Positions 1-12,718 of a stretch of DNA of 64,000 nt are shown here, one piece after another. The position numbers and the translations under genes were made by a program. The stretch comes from Neckera pumila (taxonomy: Eukaryota > Streptophyta > Bryopsida > Hypnales > Neckeraceae). The stretch covers positions 9,440,065 through 9,504,064 of the forward strand of contig OZ018416.1 in the NCBI GenBank assembly GCA_963969595.1, written 5' to 3'. The notes under the pieces were generated by a model. The model saw only the letters and a list, made by a program, of their open reading frames with translations. It was not told where the DNA came from and ran no database searches. Positions within the stretch are counted from its first letter, which is position 1, and the number at the start of each line of letters is the position of its first letter.

Positions 1-3000
1 TCGTCTCGTACTCTTCAACTAGCACAAACAAACAATTTCTGGCAGGTAAGCTTTTGGAAGTCGGTGGACGATTTGTGTCTTGGTTTTTGCCCTTTTCTTT
101 ATGCCGGTGCATTCTTTCATTAAATGCGATTTTCTAAATCTTGATGTTTGCCTTCTAGTGACGAAGAGTGATGGAGTTGGCTTTGATCTTTTGAGCAGGT
201 TAGTGGCTTGCTTCATACACGCAGGGGTGATTATGAAGCAGCACTGGATGACTATTTAAGCGACAAAACTCAGACTGCACAACCTTTTTTGTATGTCATG
301 CAAATGCTTGATGACCAAAAAGGGTTAAGAGATTCTGACCTGATTAAATTTCGGGAGGCTATTCTTCTGCACATTCCAGAACTTGTGCAGCATAGTAGGT
401 AAGATTAATTTTGCAAGTGTACGTTGTTATAGTGATGCCTACCGGAAAAAGTATGTCGGGAACAGGAGTGAAGGTTCTAACGTTGTATTGGAATCTAGCT
501 TATTGTATTCGCTGAGATGATGAGTTCGCTTGGTACTAATATTATTGAGAATGGTTCATGTATCAGCAAAGGCTCGCTATGGATTGTTTTGAAGCATTTC
601 AGCAGCGATAACCAGAAAGTTATGGAGAAGCTTGCATCTCATCCAAAGCTCCTGTTTGCCTATCTGAAGGGCATCATGGATGCTCGCCCTGGAGGTAGCA
701 AGCCTTTTGGGTTAGAGAATGCAGTTAAGTTATCATTCGGCAAACACAAGGATCGTTTGTCGAATCGTCAGAAGACTGCATCCGGTAGGTTTGGCAAAGA
801 CGAATGGGGCCCAAATGTAGACATCAGGGATCTACTACGACGATCTGATGTAGTCTTCACAGACGATATGGCAGAACTTTATGTGGAGGTTAATCTGGCA
901 TACCCTCTCGAACATTATCCTTATCTCGAACAGAAAATAAAATAAAATAAAAATGAATAAATTGAAATCTAGATTTCTTATTCTTTCTGATGGACACACA
1001 CCAAGTTCAAATGCTTTTTTTTCTTGAGGCATGATTTTTTTGCTGGAATTGTTATGGCAGTGGGAATTGGATTGGTGTTTTGATGCTTCTTGATATAATG
1101 CTTATGACGCTAAGGATCGTTATCCCTGGGTGCACCTACTCATTCAATACGATCTGTCTGACAACTTTCTGAACATGCAGCTGTTATGCCAATTCGAACC
1201 ACATGCCGTGCTGGAGTTCTTGGAAAGCTATGAAAACTATCGGTTGGAGCACTGCCTCAAATTGTGTCAGGAGTATGGTGTTACAGACGCAGCAATATTT
1301 CTCCTAGAGCGTGTTGGTGATGTTGCAAGCGCTCTGAATCTTGTGCTCAAGGATCTGGATGGTTGTAGAGATAGATTGGAGCTTTCTGTCTCCACCTTTT
1401 CAAGCACCTCGTTACAAGCTTTTGACAAGGACGACAAGTTACTGTTTAAGGTTCCTGAGGTTGGTTGTTGTTTTTGACAATTTTCTTTGGAGCTGTTCAT
1501 GGGAGTAATCTATGTTTACTATTACTTCTTGGTATTCAACCCTAGAGGAGATCAAGTTTTGAAATACCTTATGCCAAGTCCTTAGTTTTCTCTCTTTTGG
1601 GGTTACGAATCTTTAATCCTTACCATTACTATTTTGCAAAATTTGCAGGTAGCAGCACTAAAAGAGGCCGTTGCTGTGGCTCTGGCCTTATGTCAGCGTA
1701 ACACTCAACGACTTGACCCCCGTGAATCAACAATGCTCTGGTTTCGCCTCCTTGACAGGTACAGTCTTATCTTTCTGCACAGTTAATTATTGGAAGTGAA
1801 GCAGGCCGTGTTCGCGCTTCATTCTTTAGTAATTCTCAGACTTACCATTTTTATGACCTTGTTAATTGTTTTGCAGCACTGTGGAACCATCTAAAGGTGC
1901 ATCAGATCCTGCTGAATTTCTTGACAGCAAGAATTTAAGTTCAGAATTTCGTACAAGTTCTGAAAAGCAAAAACTGGCGGATTCGGGAAGAGCCGAAGTA
2001 CGAGGAATATCAAAAGCTCAGCGGAAGTTGGTCAAAGAACAGACCAGAGGTTCGATTTCTCAATTACTCAAGTGAATTTATTTAAGAACGTTGTCCATAA
2101 TTTCGAAATTTGCTGATCAGTTTTGAGTTGATTTTGTTTTCTTCATTTGCTGGCTAATTTGAACTGTGACACCCTGACTTTGCTACATTGATTACCGGTA
2201 TGTCCGGAGTAATTGTTTCTTTGAAACGATTCATGATTGGCTTCGTCATGTTCATTCGCTGGCAGGCAAATTTTCGAAGAAAGTACTTGTTTCGATCATG
2301 GAGGATATCATTGACGGAATGATGGGCTACATCCCTCTGCATGTGATAATGGAGAAAATACTGGCAGATCATGGGAGCCACGCATTTGGAGACTTTCGAC
2401 CCACGATTTTGAATATGCTCAGTGCGTATGGTTACGAACGAACCATACTGGTATACTATCTGATACACTCTTTCGTACATTGTGTGTAATCGTCACTTTG
2501 TTCTTGACGAAAGAATGCTACTACTTACGGACACTATTTTTGCATGAGGTGCAGAGGACTGCAAAGCATCTTATAGAGGAGGATACTTTCTACAACATCA
2601 ATGCTCTTCGTCAAGGCTATTCACATGGATATTCTGTTGCTTCTTCCGTCTGCTGCATTTGTGGACTTGGATTGGAGGACGATGCCATGCAAGGTCACAG
2701 GAGGAATACTATGGAAAATTCAAATGGTTTAACATCTAGGGTTGCCTCACGTGGCTCAAATGGATTTAGTATTTTTTCGTGTGGTCATGCTGCACACATA
2801 GTTTGCATAGGTAATGGAGGATCCAATAAAGAAAAGGATTTTCTAGGGTGCCCTGTTTGTTCGCTGAAAGTGAAATCAAGCACCTCGACAAAGAAGGCTA
2901 CCGAGAAAGGAGATTATGAAGCCAACACAGGTTCTTCAAGTACAAGTCTCGACACAGGTGCAGCTTATTCGGTAGGCACTGCTATCAAGAGCAATCACCA

Positions 3001-3331
3001 TGCTCCGGAGGTCTCTCGGGTACGAGCCCTATACATGTGTCATCGTGTTTTAAACACTGTAATTCTTTACTCGTCAATTCGGTTACGCAGATGTTGCACG
3101 TCCTCTCCTGTTTCAGATAGATTTAGGTATACTGACTTTCTTGGTTTCCTTCAGCTGGCTCTGCTGATGCAGCTGCAACAGGGAAAACAACTTTCAGATC
3201 TGGGACCTTCACTTAAATTACACCTGGCACCTCCTAAGAAAAGTCGTCCTCGTCGGGCATCTGTTCCTGAAAGCAGTGCAACTTCAAGAAGTAGGCCTGT
3301 TCAGAAAATCTCAACGAGCTTGCGGAGGTGA
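1..3331 (+). CDS. VPS8: VPS8, CORVET complex subunit (3' part of gene, 9 exons)
   Basis: Vacuolar protein sorting protein 8, the CORVET-specific subunit that tethers RAB5-positive endosomes before fusion. Only the C-terminal 651 codons are present; the gene starts before the window. Exons fit GT-AG sites with continuous phase: <1-45, 199-398, 567-888, 1181-1459, 1649-1758, 1877-2049, 2266-2450, 2555-3019, 3155-3331. Recognisable family blocks are SGLLHTRRGDYEAALDDY, EPHAVLEFLESYENYRLEHC, LCQEYGVTDAAIFLLERVGD and GYIPLHVIMEKILADHG. The long eighth exon holds the C-terminal RING: CCICGLGLEDD, then FSCGHAAHIVC, then LGCPVCSLK, giving Cys/His pairs in RING order. The tail is basic and Ser-rich and ends at TGA 3329-3331. 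No frameshift or stop interrupts the spliced frame, so it looks functional. The family call is firm; individual splice sites are by eye. Confidence 0.93.
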
Positions 3332-5726
3332 TCCCTTACACCAAAGAGGGGCCTGAAGGGCGGATGATACGGTGGCCTTCACAAAGCATCTGGTATATCC
3401 AAGTCAGCCTTATATTCTCTGCATTCTGTTGCTCGCAGGCTGCCGGTGTAAGGTTTAGAGTGCAGGATTTGGAGTTGTTGAATTTGCTTTCTATTCATTT
3501 GGGGTTTCGGCACTCTGGTTTCTGCCCCCTCTTATTGAATTCTTGCTTTCAGATTTTTATCGACTCCTGTGAACTGTCTTTGATCTGCGACTGTACTGTT
3601 CCGTTTTCATAGGGCCATGGTCACCCTGTGATATGTCACTGAATTACCGTTTACGATACTGTGTGGCAGGTCTTTCCACAAAGCTGCAATATATTCTTTT
3701 CGACCTGACCGATACTTTTGAGTCCCAAGTGGGATTCTTTATAGCTTCAGGTACCTGAACAAGCCCCGACCTTAGAGATGCTCAATGTCGTTATGGCAAA
3801 ATGGCAAATTGGTCTCTTTGTTAATCCTGTAACACCAGAGAGGAGAAGTGTCCAATGAACGACTTTCAGGGTTCCTGTAGAAACAAAGAATGCACCTATT
3901 CATCCAGGAATTGAATCTTTTGTTTGCTGACTACCTTGGTTTGGTGATAGGCTTCGCCCTTTCAGGATTAAACCCCTTTGGATTGTCAACCAGTGGTTGG
4001 TTGCCAGATAGTAAAAGGAGTTCGATTTGTACGTCCTGACGCCAGAGGCCTTAGCGTAGACACATTGTATGTAAGATAAGATTTTTTAGAGGTTTGAGGT
4101 GCATGAACACATGCGACCACTTTTGCCTCAGTTTGTAATACAAGAATACAGTGATTTAGTATTACAGTCAAACCTCTCATACTCTAATGCAAATTCCTAC
4201 TTGCATAAATAATTGTAGTTCTTTATTTGCATACTTCTTATGTACATAAAAGTCTATTGCAGTAACCACCAATGGTGCTATTTGTGTCAGACTAGGACTA
4301 TTAAATGATTTTTTTTAGATGAGCCACCAATCATATACAATTACTGTACAACATGAGCATGTTGAAATAATTGACCTTTGCCACTTGAGCTTCTTTACAT
4401 GCATATTGCTGAAAACTACTCCCCACCTTATCATGCAGGAAGAGAAGTTTGACTGTACTAATAAATTATTTGTAAAAAGTATGTTCTTGGTGAACATCCT
4501 TGTGTTTGCAAATTGATTTTGTTCTCATCAAACTAAAATATTAGTGTTGCAGCTTGTCGGAAGAATAATAGAACGTCCGAATTGATTTCATCAGGTACAG
4601 GTTACATTTGCCTTCTTGCCTTCCTGCCATTATGGCACAGATGGGAACTTGACTTTGGTGGATCGGAACGTCCTCCATTGTTAGTCCATTGGGTCAGTTA
4701 TTCGTGAGATTGCGCAAGCGCAAACTTTGTTACAGTTCAGAAATTTACGATTAAAATCCGATTCATATTATCATAAGTCTTTGTTGGCCTCATGACACGC
4801 TTCTGCTGGGCACTACATTTGCCGTGAATCATACATACCAAATTCTCAATCACAATGTTTCGTAGCGGCAGACTTCCGGTTGAGCCAGTTCTGGGATATC
4901 TCTGCCAAGTGCTCCTGTCATGAGCATTTCAGGTATGAGTTACAGCCATATTGATAATATTTCAATTTTCTGTTAATGTTATAAGAGGCGAAGAGACATG
5001 TGATGTGTTTACTAATGTGGATGACATCACACATGTAACCTGCCTGACTATGTACTTAGAGCAACTAGACTTTGTACCCCAAATTCTTAAGTATGTACTT
5101 AATCCTGGAAGGATGCTAAGGCTAAAAAGTGTCCAATGGATGACTTTCAAGATTATTGTAGAGATCAAGAATGCACCTATTGGTTTAAAACTCAGATCCT
5201 TGTTGGTACTTATGTTAATTGCACAAATTTTTTTTTCACTTTCTCATATAATTGTAGTGATTTAATACTCTTTCTATTGACATAAGGATTATGTGATCAA
5301 GTATTATTGGTGATCTATTTGTATTTTTGCAATTTATGAAGGGTTGGAATGATACACCTATTGGGTCCGCAACGGTTCGTGAGGCGAAGAGAAACTCTCT
5401 TAGGGCATTTTTTTGCAGAGGTGCTAGTTTGTGTTGATGAGCTTAAACCCACTGATCATGTTTTACTTGGGTCTTCAAGGTAATTATGAAACAATTAGCT
5501 TTTCATATTGAGGTGTCATTAAGTCAAAGGACAAGGGAGCTGTCGAACCTTGAACTTGATAATGACTTGAGATTTTTGAAATTGAAGACCAAGTTGTAAG
5601 AACTTTTCTATTTGGGTATATATGTCATCTAATGTTGAGGAAGTTTTCTTGGGCTTCTTTTGGTTAGGTTGCAAATGTAATAGAGGTCTTGTATCCTACT
5701 CAACTTAGCACATTATAATCAAGAGA
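3332..5726. other. VPS8 3' UTR and spacer before the mutase gene
   Basis: No gene is supported in these 2.4 kb. The first several hundred bases are probably VPS8 3' UTR. The rest should contain the mutase promoter and 5' leader; a TAG at 5706 lies in frame just before the chosen mutase start. An imperfect direct repeat is visible: 3847-3900 and 5128-5181 agree at about 45 of 54 positions, both containing AGTGTCCAATG and AAGAATGCACCTATT. A third scrap (AATGATACACCTATTGG) lies near 5349. Open frames here are short and have no family resemblance. Confidence 0.6.
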
Positions 5727-8700
5727 ATGAATTTTGAGGTACAAGGGAGGAAGATCATTTTTGAGAGGCCTCATAGATGGAGATTGAGACACCATCCTAT
5801 TCTAAGAAGAGGCAAGAAGGTTATGATTATAATTTTGGATGGATGGGGTGAACAACTTCTTGACGAGTTCAACGGCATTAATGTTGCCCCTACACCCACA
5901 ATGGATGAGCTCAAAAAGGTATAGTGAAGTTGGCTACCTATTATTGTTGAGACTCCTCCATATTAAAGTGGTGATTTGACTAGAAGATATATTGTGATCA
6001 TGAGGTTTAGTCCAATGTTATGAAGTGGAAGTAGGGAGTTGAGAGTGTTATTTCCAAGAATATTTAGAGAATGCTAGAATTTTTCCATTGATAAGTAGGA
6101 ACTTTATTTTAGTATGAAGTTATACCACAAGCAAATTAAAGCATCTCCTTGTTTAATTCAATTCTAATTAGTGATAAAATTTGTGATTTCATTTTTTAGA
6201 CGGCACCGGACCGATGGCGGTTAGTACAAGCTCATGGCCTTTCAGTTGGCCTCCCAAGTGATGAAGACATGGGAAATAGTGAAGTTGGCCACAATGCTCT
6301 TGGTGCTGGGCGTATATTCACACAAGGGTGTGTTTTGTATTTAGATGGTTTGGTGAAGTATTTGGCCAATATCTTGCTTCTATCCAAGCTTTTTTTTATT
6401 TTGGCTATTAATTCTTCCAAAAGACCTTTGTAAATGCATCTTCGTGGAGGTTAGAAATAAAAAAAGTAAGACCATATTATATATTAGTTAAAGTGAGTGG
6501 GAAGAATAGTGTTAGAATAGATTCAATTTTTCTTATTTAATTCAGAGATCTGATGGTTGGAACAGGGCAGGTCTTGTGGACAAAGCCCTAGCGACTGGGA
6601 AGTTGTATGATGGGGCAGGATTCAAGTACATTAGCTCAGCATTTGCCAAAAATACAGTGCACTTTATGGGCCTATTGAGTGATGGCGGTGTACATTCTCG
6701 ATTTGATCAATTGTCGGTAGGCAAAATTTCATATTATAATCATAATTAATTCCACATAAATTGTTGTTACGACCCTTTTAAAGATATATATAGTGTTCTT
6801 TGATGCAAACCAAAATTTGAGAATGAATGAGTTTTTTTAGAAAATAAATATCATGTCTACAACTTTTTTATTTTTTATTTTATGGAAGCTATGCTTCACT
6901 CTTTCAGTTGTTGATGAAAGGGTGTGCTGAACGTGGAGCTAAAAGAATGTGTGTACATATTCTTTTGGATGGGCGAGACGTAGCACCAGGGTCGGCTCCC
7001 AAATACATTGATATCCTTGAAAAAGATCTTAAAGCCATTAGAAAAATGGGATGTGATGCCATGATTGCCTCCGGGGGTGGTCGAATGGCTGTCACCATGG
7101 ACCGGTATGAGGTCAGTATGGATACCACTATCTACCTAATATTCTTTCCTTATAGTATATTTTCAAAACTCTAGAAATGATTGTTAGTTATGAAGCAAGA
7201 ATACACAAGTGGAAGACCTTTCACTTCCTACTATTGATTTCAACTAATTTGAAATGACTTAAATCTGTATTATGAATGTTTTGGTTATTTCTTTGTGCAA
7301 TACATAAGTTTTTATACATAAGTTTTTTCATCATTTGATATATAATAAATAATAGCTTCTCACTTTTCATCAATTTTTGAAGTCCTATCATAAGGGAAGC
7401 AACTAACTCCATACCAATATATGATTTTTTAAGAATGACTGGGAAGTGGTGAAGAAAGGTTGGGATGCCCAAGTCAAAGGAGAAGCTCCTCATAAATTCT
7501 CAAGTGCTATGGACGGACTGAAGAAACTGAAAGAGGCGGACCCAAAGCTCGATGATCAGTATTTTCCTCCGTTTGTGATCGTGGGATCTGACGGCAAACC
7601 AGTTGGCCCCATCCTTGACAGTGACGCTGTTGTGACTTTCAATTTCAGAGCAGATCGGATGGTAATGGCAGCCAAAGCTTACGAACTGGAAAAATTCGAC
7701 AAGTTCGATCGAGGGAAGATGCCCAAAATTAAGTATGTCGGTATGTTGCAGTATGATGCAGATCTCGACCTTCCCAAGCATTACCTCGTTGCACCTCCAC
7801 TGATCGAGAAGACATCTGGAGAGTATTTGGTGCACAACTGTATCAAAAGCTGGGCTTGCAGGTTAGCAATCATATACATACTGTCGGTATACATGTCGGT
7901 AATACTTTGAATATCACAAATTTGCCAATGAATCTGCTTCGTGTTTAGTGCTCAAATCAATCTCATACGAACTGGGGAGCAGAAACGGGACAGATTCTGT
8001 TCTTGTGGCTTGAAATTGAGAGAAAACCTTGAGATGTTGATTGATCTATGAGATAAAATACAAGCTTTGAATACACAATATTGTCTACATATAAAATTCT
8101 AGGTTTACTATGAAAAACGTATCAGATTATTTTCGATTTGATGGGGTTAATTTGGTGACTGGAATGGTTGTGAAACAGTGAGACTGTGAAGTTCGGTCAT
8201 GTCACCTTCGTGTGGAATGGAAATCGTTCCGGCATGTTCAGTTCCAGCTTGGAAAAGTATGTCCAAATTCCCAGTGATAAGGGTATTGCTTTTAATGAAA
8301 AGCCTGAAATGAAGGCTATTGCGATTGCTGAGAAGGCTCGCGACGCTCTCCTTAGCGGCAAATTTGACCATGTATGTTCGAACAACGCTCTACCTAGATT
8401 GTAAAGTACTTCATTTTAGGTTCCAACACCCAGCAACACAATCTTCATTCTCATGATCATTTGTTTTGAATCAATCAATGGAAGTCGAGTTTGTTGATTT
8501 ATTCACTTATGAACAAAAAATGGTTTGGATTACTAATAGGTTCGTGTGAACATCGCAAACGGGGATATGGTTGGTCATACCGGTGATCTCAAGGCCACAA
8601 TCATCGCATGCGAGACAGTTGACAAGGCTGTCAAGGTATACGTTTTCTTCAACTTCGGCTCACAGAGGCATACACTTGACTTTCTATTTTCCAATCTGCT

Positions 8701-9775
8701 TCATTTTCTCTACTAAATATCTATGTGTAGCTTTGAATTTCTCTGTTTGAAAATGTTTCAAAATAGCAATTTCGAAGCAAACGTTGCAGTCCACTAAGGG
8801 TATGTTCGCACTTATCTTAGGAACGAATTTAGACCTACTTCTGGATTCACATTGCAAACATCACCCCTCACACCAAGTGCGGACATACCCTTAATAGCGG
8901 CAATAGCCAACTCCATTCTCGTACAAAAATCAATGGCCATAGGCATTTTGTCAAGTCACAGTTTCATCTCTTGCTAATATGTCCAACTAATTGTATGAAT
9001 AGATGTTTTTTGTTTTTTTATTGTAATATAGGAGACAATATCAAGTTTCTGTTGAATTGTAAAGAAATTATACGTTACACTGCATCATGCTGCAGATAAT
9101 GTTGGATGCTGTTGAACAAGTGAAAGGGATTTTTTTGATAACTGCCGATCACGGAAACGCAGAAGACATGGTGAAACGGAATTTGAAAACTGGGGCACCA
9201 GTCAGAAACAAAAAAGGAGAGACTGAAGTTCTCACCTCCCATACATGTAACCCGGTACGTCTCACCGTGGTTTGTTCTATATTGATAATACCATCATTTA
9301 TCCTTCTATTTATTTGGTATTCTAGAGTAAGGTGGGTACACCCAAAATCACCATCATCATCACTTTGTGTACATCTCCAAAAGTAATATGTATGTATGTT
9401 GAAGAAACGAATTTAAAACATCTACCAAAAAACACTTTGACAAATCATAATTTTTACATATAGTATCCAAATGTTAATGTTCTTTGGTGCGTTGGAACCT
9501 TTTTCACTTCCCAACAAGAAAATATGAAAATTTGACCAGTCTAGTAGGAAAAAGTGGCAAGTTTGGGTGTAATTGTCTTAGTTGATGACATTGTTGCCCA
9601 CACTTTGTAGGTGCCATGCATCATTGGTGGACCAGGATTGCCGAAAGGAGTAAGGTTTAGAAAAGACTTGCCTGACGCTGGATTGGCCAACGTTGCCTCT
9701 ACATTCATCAACTTCCATGGGTTCATAGCACCTTGGGAATACGAGCCCACGCTACTAGAGTACGATGAAGATTGA
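5727..9775 (+). CDS. PGM1 (iPGAM): 2,3-bisphosphoglycerate-independent phosphoglycerate mutase (9 exons)
   Basis: Interconverts 3- and 2-phosphoglycerate in glycolysis and gluconeogenesis through a phosphoserine and two metal ions. Exons: 5727-5918, 6200-6327, 6566-6716, 6908-7111, 7434-7861, 8179-8371, 8540-8635, 9096-9254, 9611-9775. The spliced frame is open for 571 codons, close to the plant length of about 560. Hallmarks in order: LDGWGE (metal Asp), [17 protein letters not shown] with the nucleophilic Ser, [67 protein letters not shown] and [13 protein letters not shown] (metal Asp/His). The start at 5727 follows an in-frame TAG at 5706. Its first 20 or so residues are unlike other plants, but the WRLRHHP stretch then aligns with the usual N-terminus, so a further upstream exon cannot be excluded. 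No transit peptide is evident, so it is probably cytosolic. Intron 7 carries a MITE. Confidence 0.97.
8793..8895. mobile_element. MITE (about 100 bp, TA-type) in mutase intron 7
   Basis: The ends are inverted repeats: the left reads AAGGGTATGTTCGCACTT and the right, reverse-complemented, AAGGGTATGTCCGCACTT. About 19 of 21 bases match, and both sides are bounded by TA. The 60-bp interior has no coding potential. The shape and TA flanks fit a Stowaway/mariner-type miniature element. It lies between the exon ending at 8635 and the exon starting at 9096, away from the splice sites. Confidence 0.72.
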
Positions 9776-10284
9776 CAAATAGAGTTAAGTAGAGTAGCTA
9801 AGTAGCTACAACTTCAATGTCAGTAATTTATTTGGTCCTTTCGTTGATTGTCATGTCCGTATTGGAACATTATAATATACATTAGTTATTTGAGGCAAAT
9901 ATTAGCATCTTGGTTACAAGTAGCTGTTTTGTAAGAGACAATTTTATTGTCCTCAGTACAAATCAGCTATAGGATTGCCTCTGCTTTTTGATAAGAGGAC
10001 TGAATTTACATTTACAGTTAGCAGCTACACTGCATTAACATCCTACTAGTGATCACAAATTAGTGTCTCCTGCAAGAGAAGCGTCACTACAAAATATTTA
10101 CTTATGTGGAAATTAACACAGTACAGCGATATTTCAGCCACCACTAACTCAAAATAGCGTGACTTTCGTAAATTAGTGTCCCACATACTAATGGAATAAA
10201 TTAGTGCAGTGATCTGCTTTGACATCAAAACACCCAAAAAATAAGATATCACAACATGTACAAATAAAGAGAGGTTGGACTTCC
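9776..10284. other. Convergent 3' spacer, mutase and RCCR
   Basis: AT-rich sequence between two converging stop codons (mutase TGA at 9773-9775, RCCR stop at 10285). It must hold both 3' UTRs and poly(A) signals. I see no gene, repeat or structured RNA in it. Confidence 0.6.
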
Positions 10285-12629
10285 TCAAACGCCCTTCCGA
10301 AACGCAGCAACCACCCGGTCAGCCACCTCTTGCCCAAACAACCTCGGCATATTGCTGCTCAAATCCACTTCCACTCCTTTCGCCTTGATCAACTCATCCC
10401 GCTTCTTGGTATACGCCATTGCATCACTGTCCATAGCTTGGCCTAAGGACTTATAACCCTCCAACCACGTCTGGAACACCGACGTCGCAGCAGGCTGCAC
10501 AAGCTCACCTGGTACAGAAATAGTGGAAGGTACACCTGTTAAACAGCATAGTAACCAATTCCATACGGGGTAAAGAATACCCAGTTACAACTACTGAAAC
10601 TGTTAAAACAGTATTAAAAAAAAATAAGAACCCAGGTTGTTTACGCCTGTTAATACAGCAAAAAAACACCAGAAACTCAGGTTGATTCACTAGGTATTCA
10701 TACACTCAACGGCAACATTTATTCTATTTAGTGTCATGCATGACTTCATGTAACACCAAATTCGAGTGCCATAGAGCAAATGAACTCTAATTGTTAAATT
10801 GTGTAGCTTGGGACCACCATTGAGAAGCTAAAAACAGCTAAAACACTGCTAAAATAACACCAATAAACCAGGTTGATTCACTAGGTTTTTAATACAATCA
10901 ACTGCACCGTTTATTCAGTTTAATGTCATGCATGGGTTACATGTAACAACAAATTAGCGTGCCATAGAGCAAATGAACCTTATTTTGTTAATTTGTACAC
11001 CTTGGGGTCACCATTGAGAAGCTTTTGAATGGATAATCACAAACAAACAAGTGTCTAGTCAACAAGTGACCAACACAAGATAGAAAGCTCACTAAATGGT
11101 GTTCATGAATAGGTACACAAATATATGGTGTTGGAGTAGCATTAACCTATAAAAATAGTGCTACACGCAATAGAATAAACAGTGTAGTAATGCACAGATA
11201 AAAAATGCGTGCTCACCAATGACAGCGTCCAAGCCCCCATCACCTCCACTCACTTTATACAGCAACGCCGTGGGTGAGACCACACTTCGAACGTAGAGCG
11301 CCGATGTCAAATAGGGTTGCGCGTTGGGATGTGCTTCAAATGTTTGCCGGATGCTCTCCAGCTTGGAATTCTCGTAGAACCGCGCGAGGTACTCGGGATT
11401 CAACACCAGGTCTTTCCGTGGAAGCAAATCCAAGACTAATACCAGAGTATCAGGACCGCTTTGAATAAACTCAAAGAGGAGATGTGGAGAGTCCGCTTCA
11501 GGTCCTAGCATGGCGATCAGAGTGGCGATGTTGAGCTCCCCGAAAGGCAGCGCGCAGTTCAGCCACGATCCCAACACGAAATCAATCTGTCAACCCACGG
11601 AACCCAAAGTGAGAATCAATCACTCTGAGAAACCCTAAACAAAACATCAACTATGAACATGCAATAGACAAAATCTTGGTTTCAAGCTCAATCATCAATG
11701 CTTCTAAACAACGACCAATTCAATTGCTCATATTGTGAAAATTCAAAAACTCAGAAGGAGCCAAATCTTACTGATCACCAGAATCGTCAGTGAAAGAACA
11801 ATCAAAACGGAACTCAACAACATTGGCGCAAAGGGCCACCACAACCAAAACCCAGAATCGCAGTACTCTGCAGGCTCTAGAGACTCCACCACTCCAATCT
11901 CAAATCAACGTTAACCCTAAATCGAGTAGCAAATTCAGCACAAGTCTTCAGGTTCCAGACCAAGACTCCCCAGCTCCAATCCTCAAAATCAATGTTAACC
12001 CTAATTCGAGTAGCAAAGTCAGCACAAGTCTTCAGGTTTTAGACCAAGACTCCCCCGCTCCAATCCTCAAATCAACTTCAAACCTAATTCGAGTAGCAAA
12101 TTCAGCACAAGTCTTCAGGATGCAGACCAAGACTCCTCAACTCCAATCCTCAAATCCACGTCAACCCTAATTCGAGTAGCAAATTCAAAACTCTCCGGGT
12201 TCCAGAATACAATTCCCCCATTCCACTTTCCACACGAATGTAAACCCTAATTCAGGTAGCAAATGTTCTCCCTAATTCAAAACAAAGGCCATTCATTACC
12301 TTGGACCCCTCCTGTCCAGCCCGGATCGTAACAGACCCTTCCCCATTATCCCCCTTGAACGATCGCACATCCTGTGCCGTTTGCGAAGGGCGAAGCGCTT
12401 CCCCGATCTCCTGGTCCATGAGATTCGCCACCGTGTCCATCACCTTCTTCCCTGCGGAACTCAATTTCGGAAACTCCACCCACCCCATCGCAGCTTTCAC
12501 AGCAGTTGGGTTTCTCACAGAACCAAAGCTGCGATGGCAGCTGCGATGGGAAAGCTTCGGATGGCGAATTTGAGGTACACGGAGGGAGAAAGGAAGAAGA
12601 GCGGATGGGGATGCAGCCATGGCAAGCAT
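10285..12629 (-). CDS. RCCR (ACD2): Red chlorophyll catabolite reductase (3 exons)
   Basis: Plastid ferredoxin-dependent bilin reductase. It reduces the red chlorophyll catabolite made by pheophorbide a oxygenase to the primary fluorescent catabolite and so prevents photodynamic damage. Exons on the minus strand: 12629-12300, 11586-11217, 10508-10285; phases agree and give 307 residues (family about 320). The first 45 or so residues are rich in Ser, Arg and Pro with almost no acids, as in a chloroplast transit peptide. Family blocks: GWVEFPKLSSAGKKVMDT, FVLGSWLNCALPFGELNI, LLFEFIQSGPDTLVLVLDL, PRKDLVLNPEYLARFYE, SALYVRSVVSPTALLYK, and a C-terminal region with KRDELIKAKGVEVDL and NMPRLFGQEVADRVV. 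The Glu in FEFIQ matches the conserved family Glu. ATGs at 12629 and 12620 are both possible starts; the first is used here. Tandem repeats occupy both introns and the upstream region. Confidence 0.95.
10661..11023. repeat. Tandem duplication of about 172 bp in RCCR intron 2
   Basis: Copy 1 is 10661-10830 and copy 2 is 10851-11023. Shared words in order are CAGGTTGATTCACTAGGT, TTTAnTGTCATGCATG, TGCCATAGAGCAAATGAA and CACCATTGAGAAGCT. Divergence is roughly 15-20 percent with small indels. The duplication is wholly intronic and has no coding potential. Confidence 0.8.
11880..12257. repeat. 84-bp tandem repeat, about 4 units, in RCCR intron 1
   Basis: The anchor CGAGTAGCAAA recurs at about 11923, 12007, 12090 and 12173, giving spacings of 84, 83 and 83 bases. 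Each unit also has AACCCTAATT, CACAAGTCTTCAGG and CTCCAATCCTCAAAT. The last unit decays towards the exon 1 donor at 12299. The multiple-of-three unit keeps a spurious plus-strand frame open across part of the array, but the region is intronic to a clear minus-strand gene. Confidence 0.85.
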
Positions 12630-12718
12630 TGGAGGAGAATCAATGGTCACGCCGGGATCATTTACCAAGAGCTTCAACCAAGAACTCCTTCTATTACAGT
12701 TTCTTCTATTGCAATTGC

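Noticed and set aside
11790..12170. 126-codon plus-strand frame with a repeated NVNPnSSSKvSTSLQV unit
   Set aside because: It is antisense to RCCR intron 1 and held open by an 84-bp (multiple of three) tandem repeat that later slips to 83.
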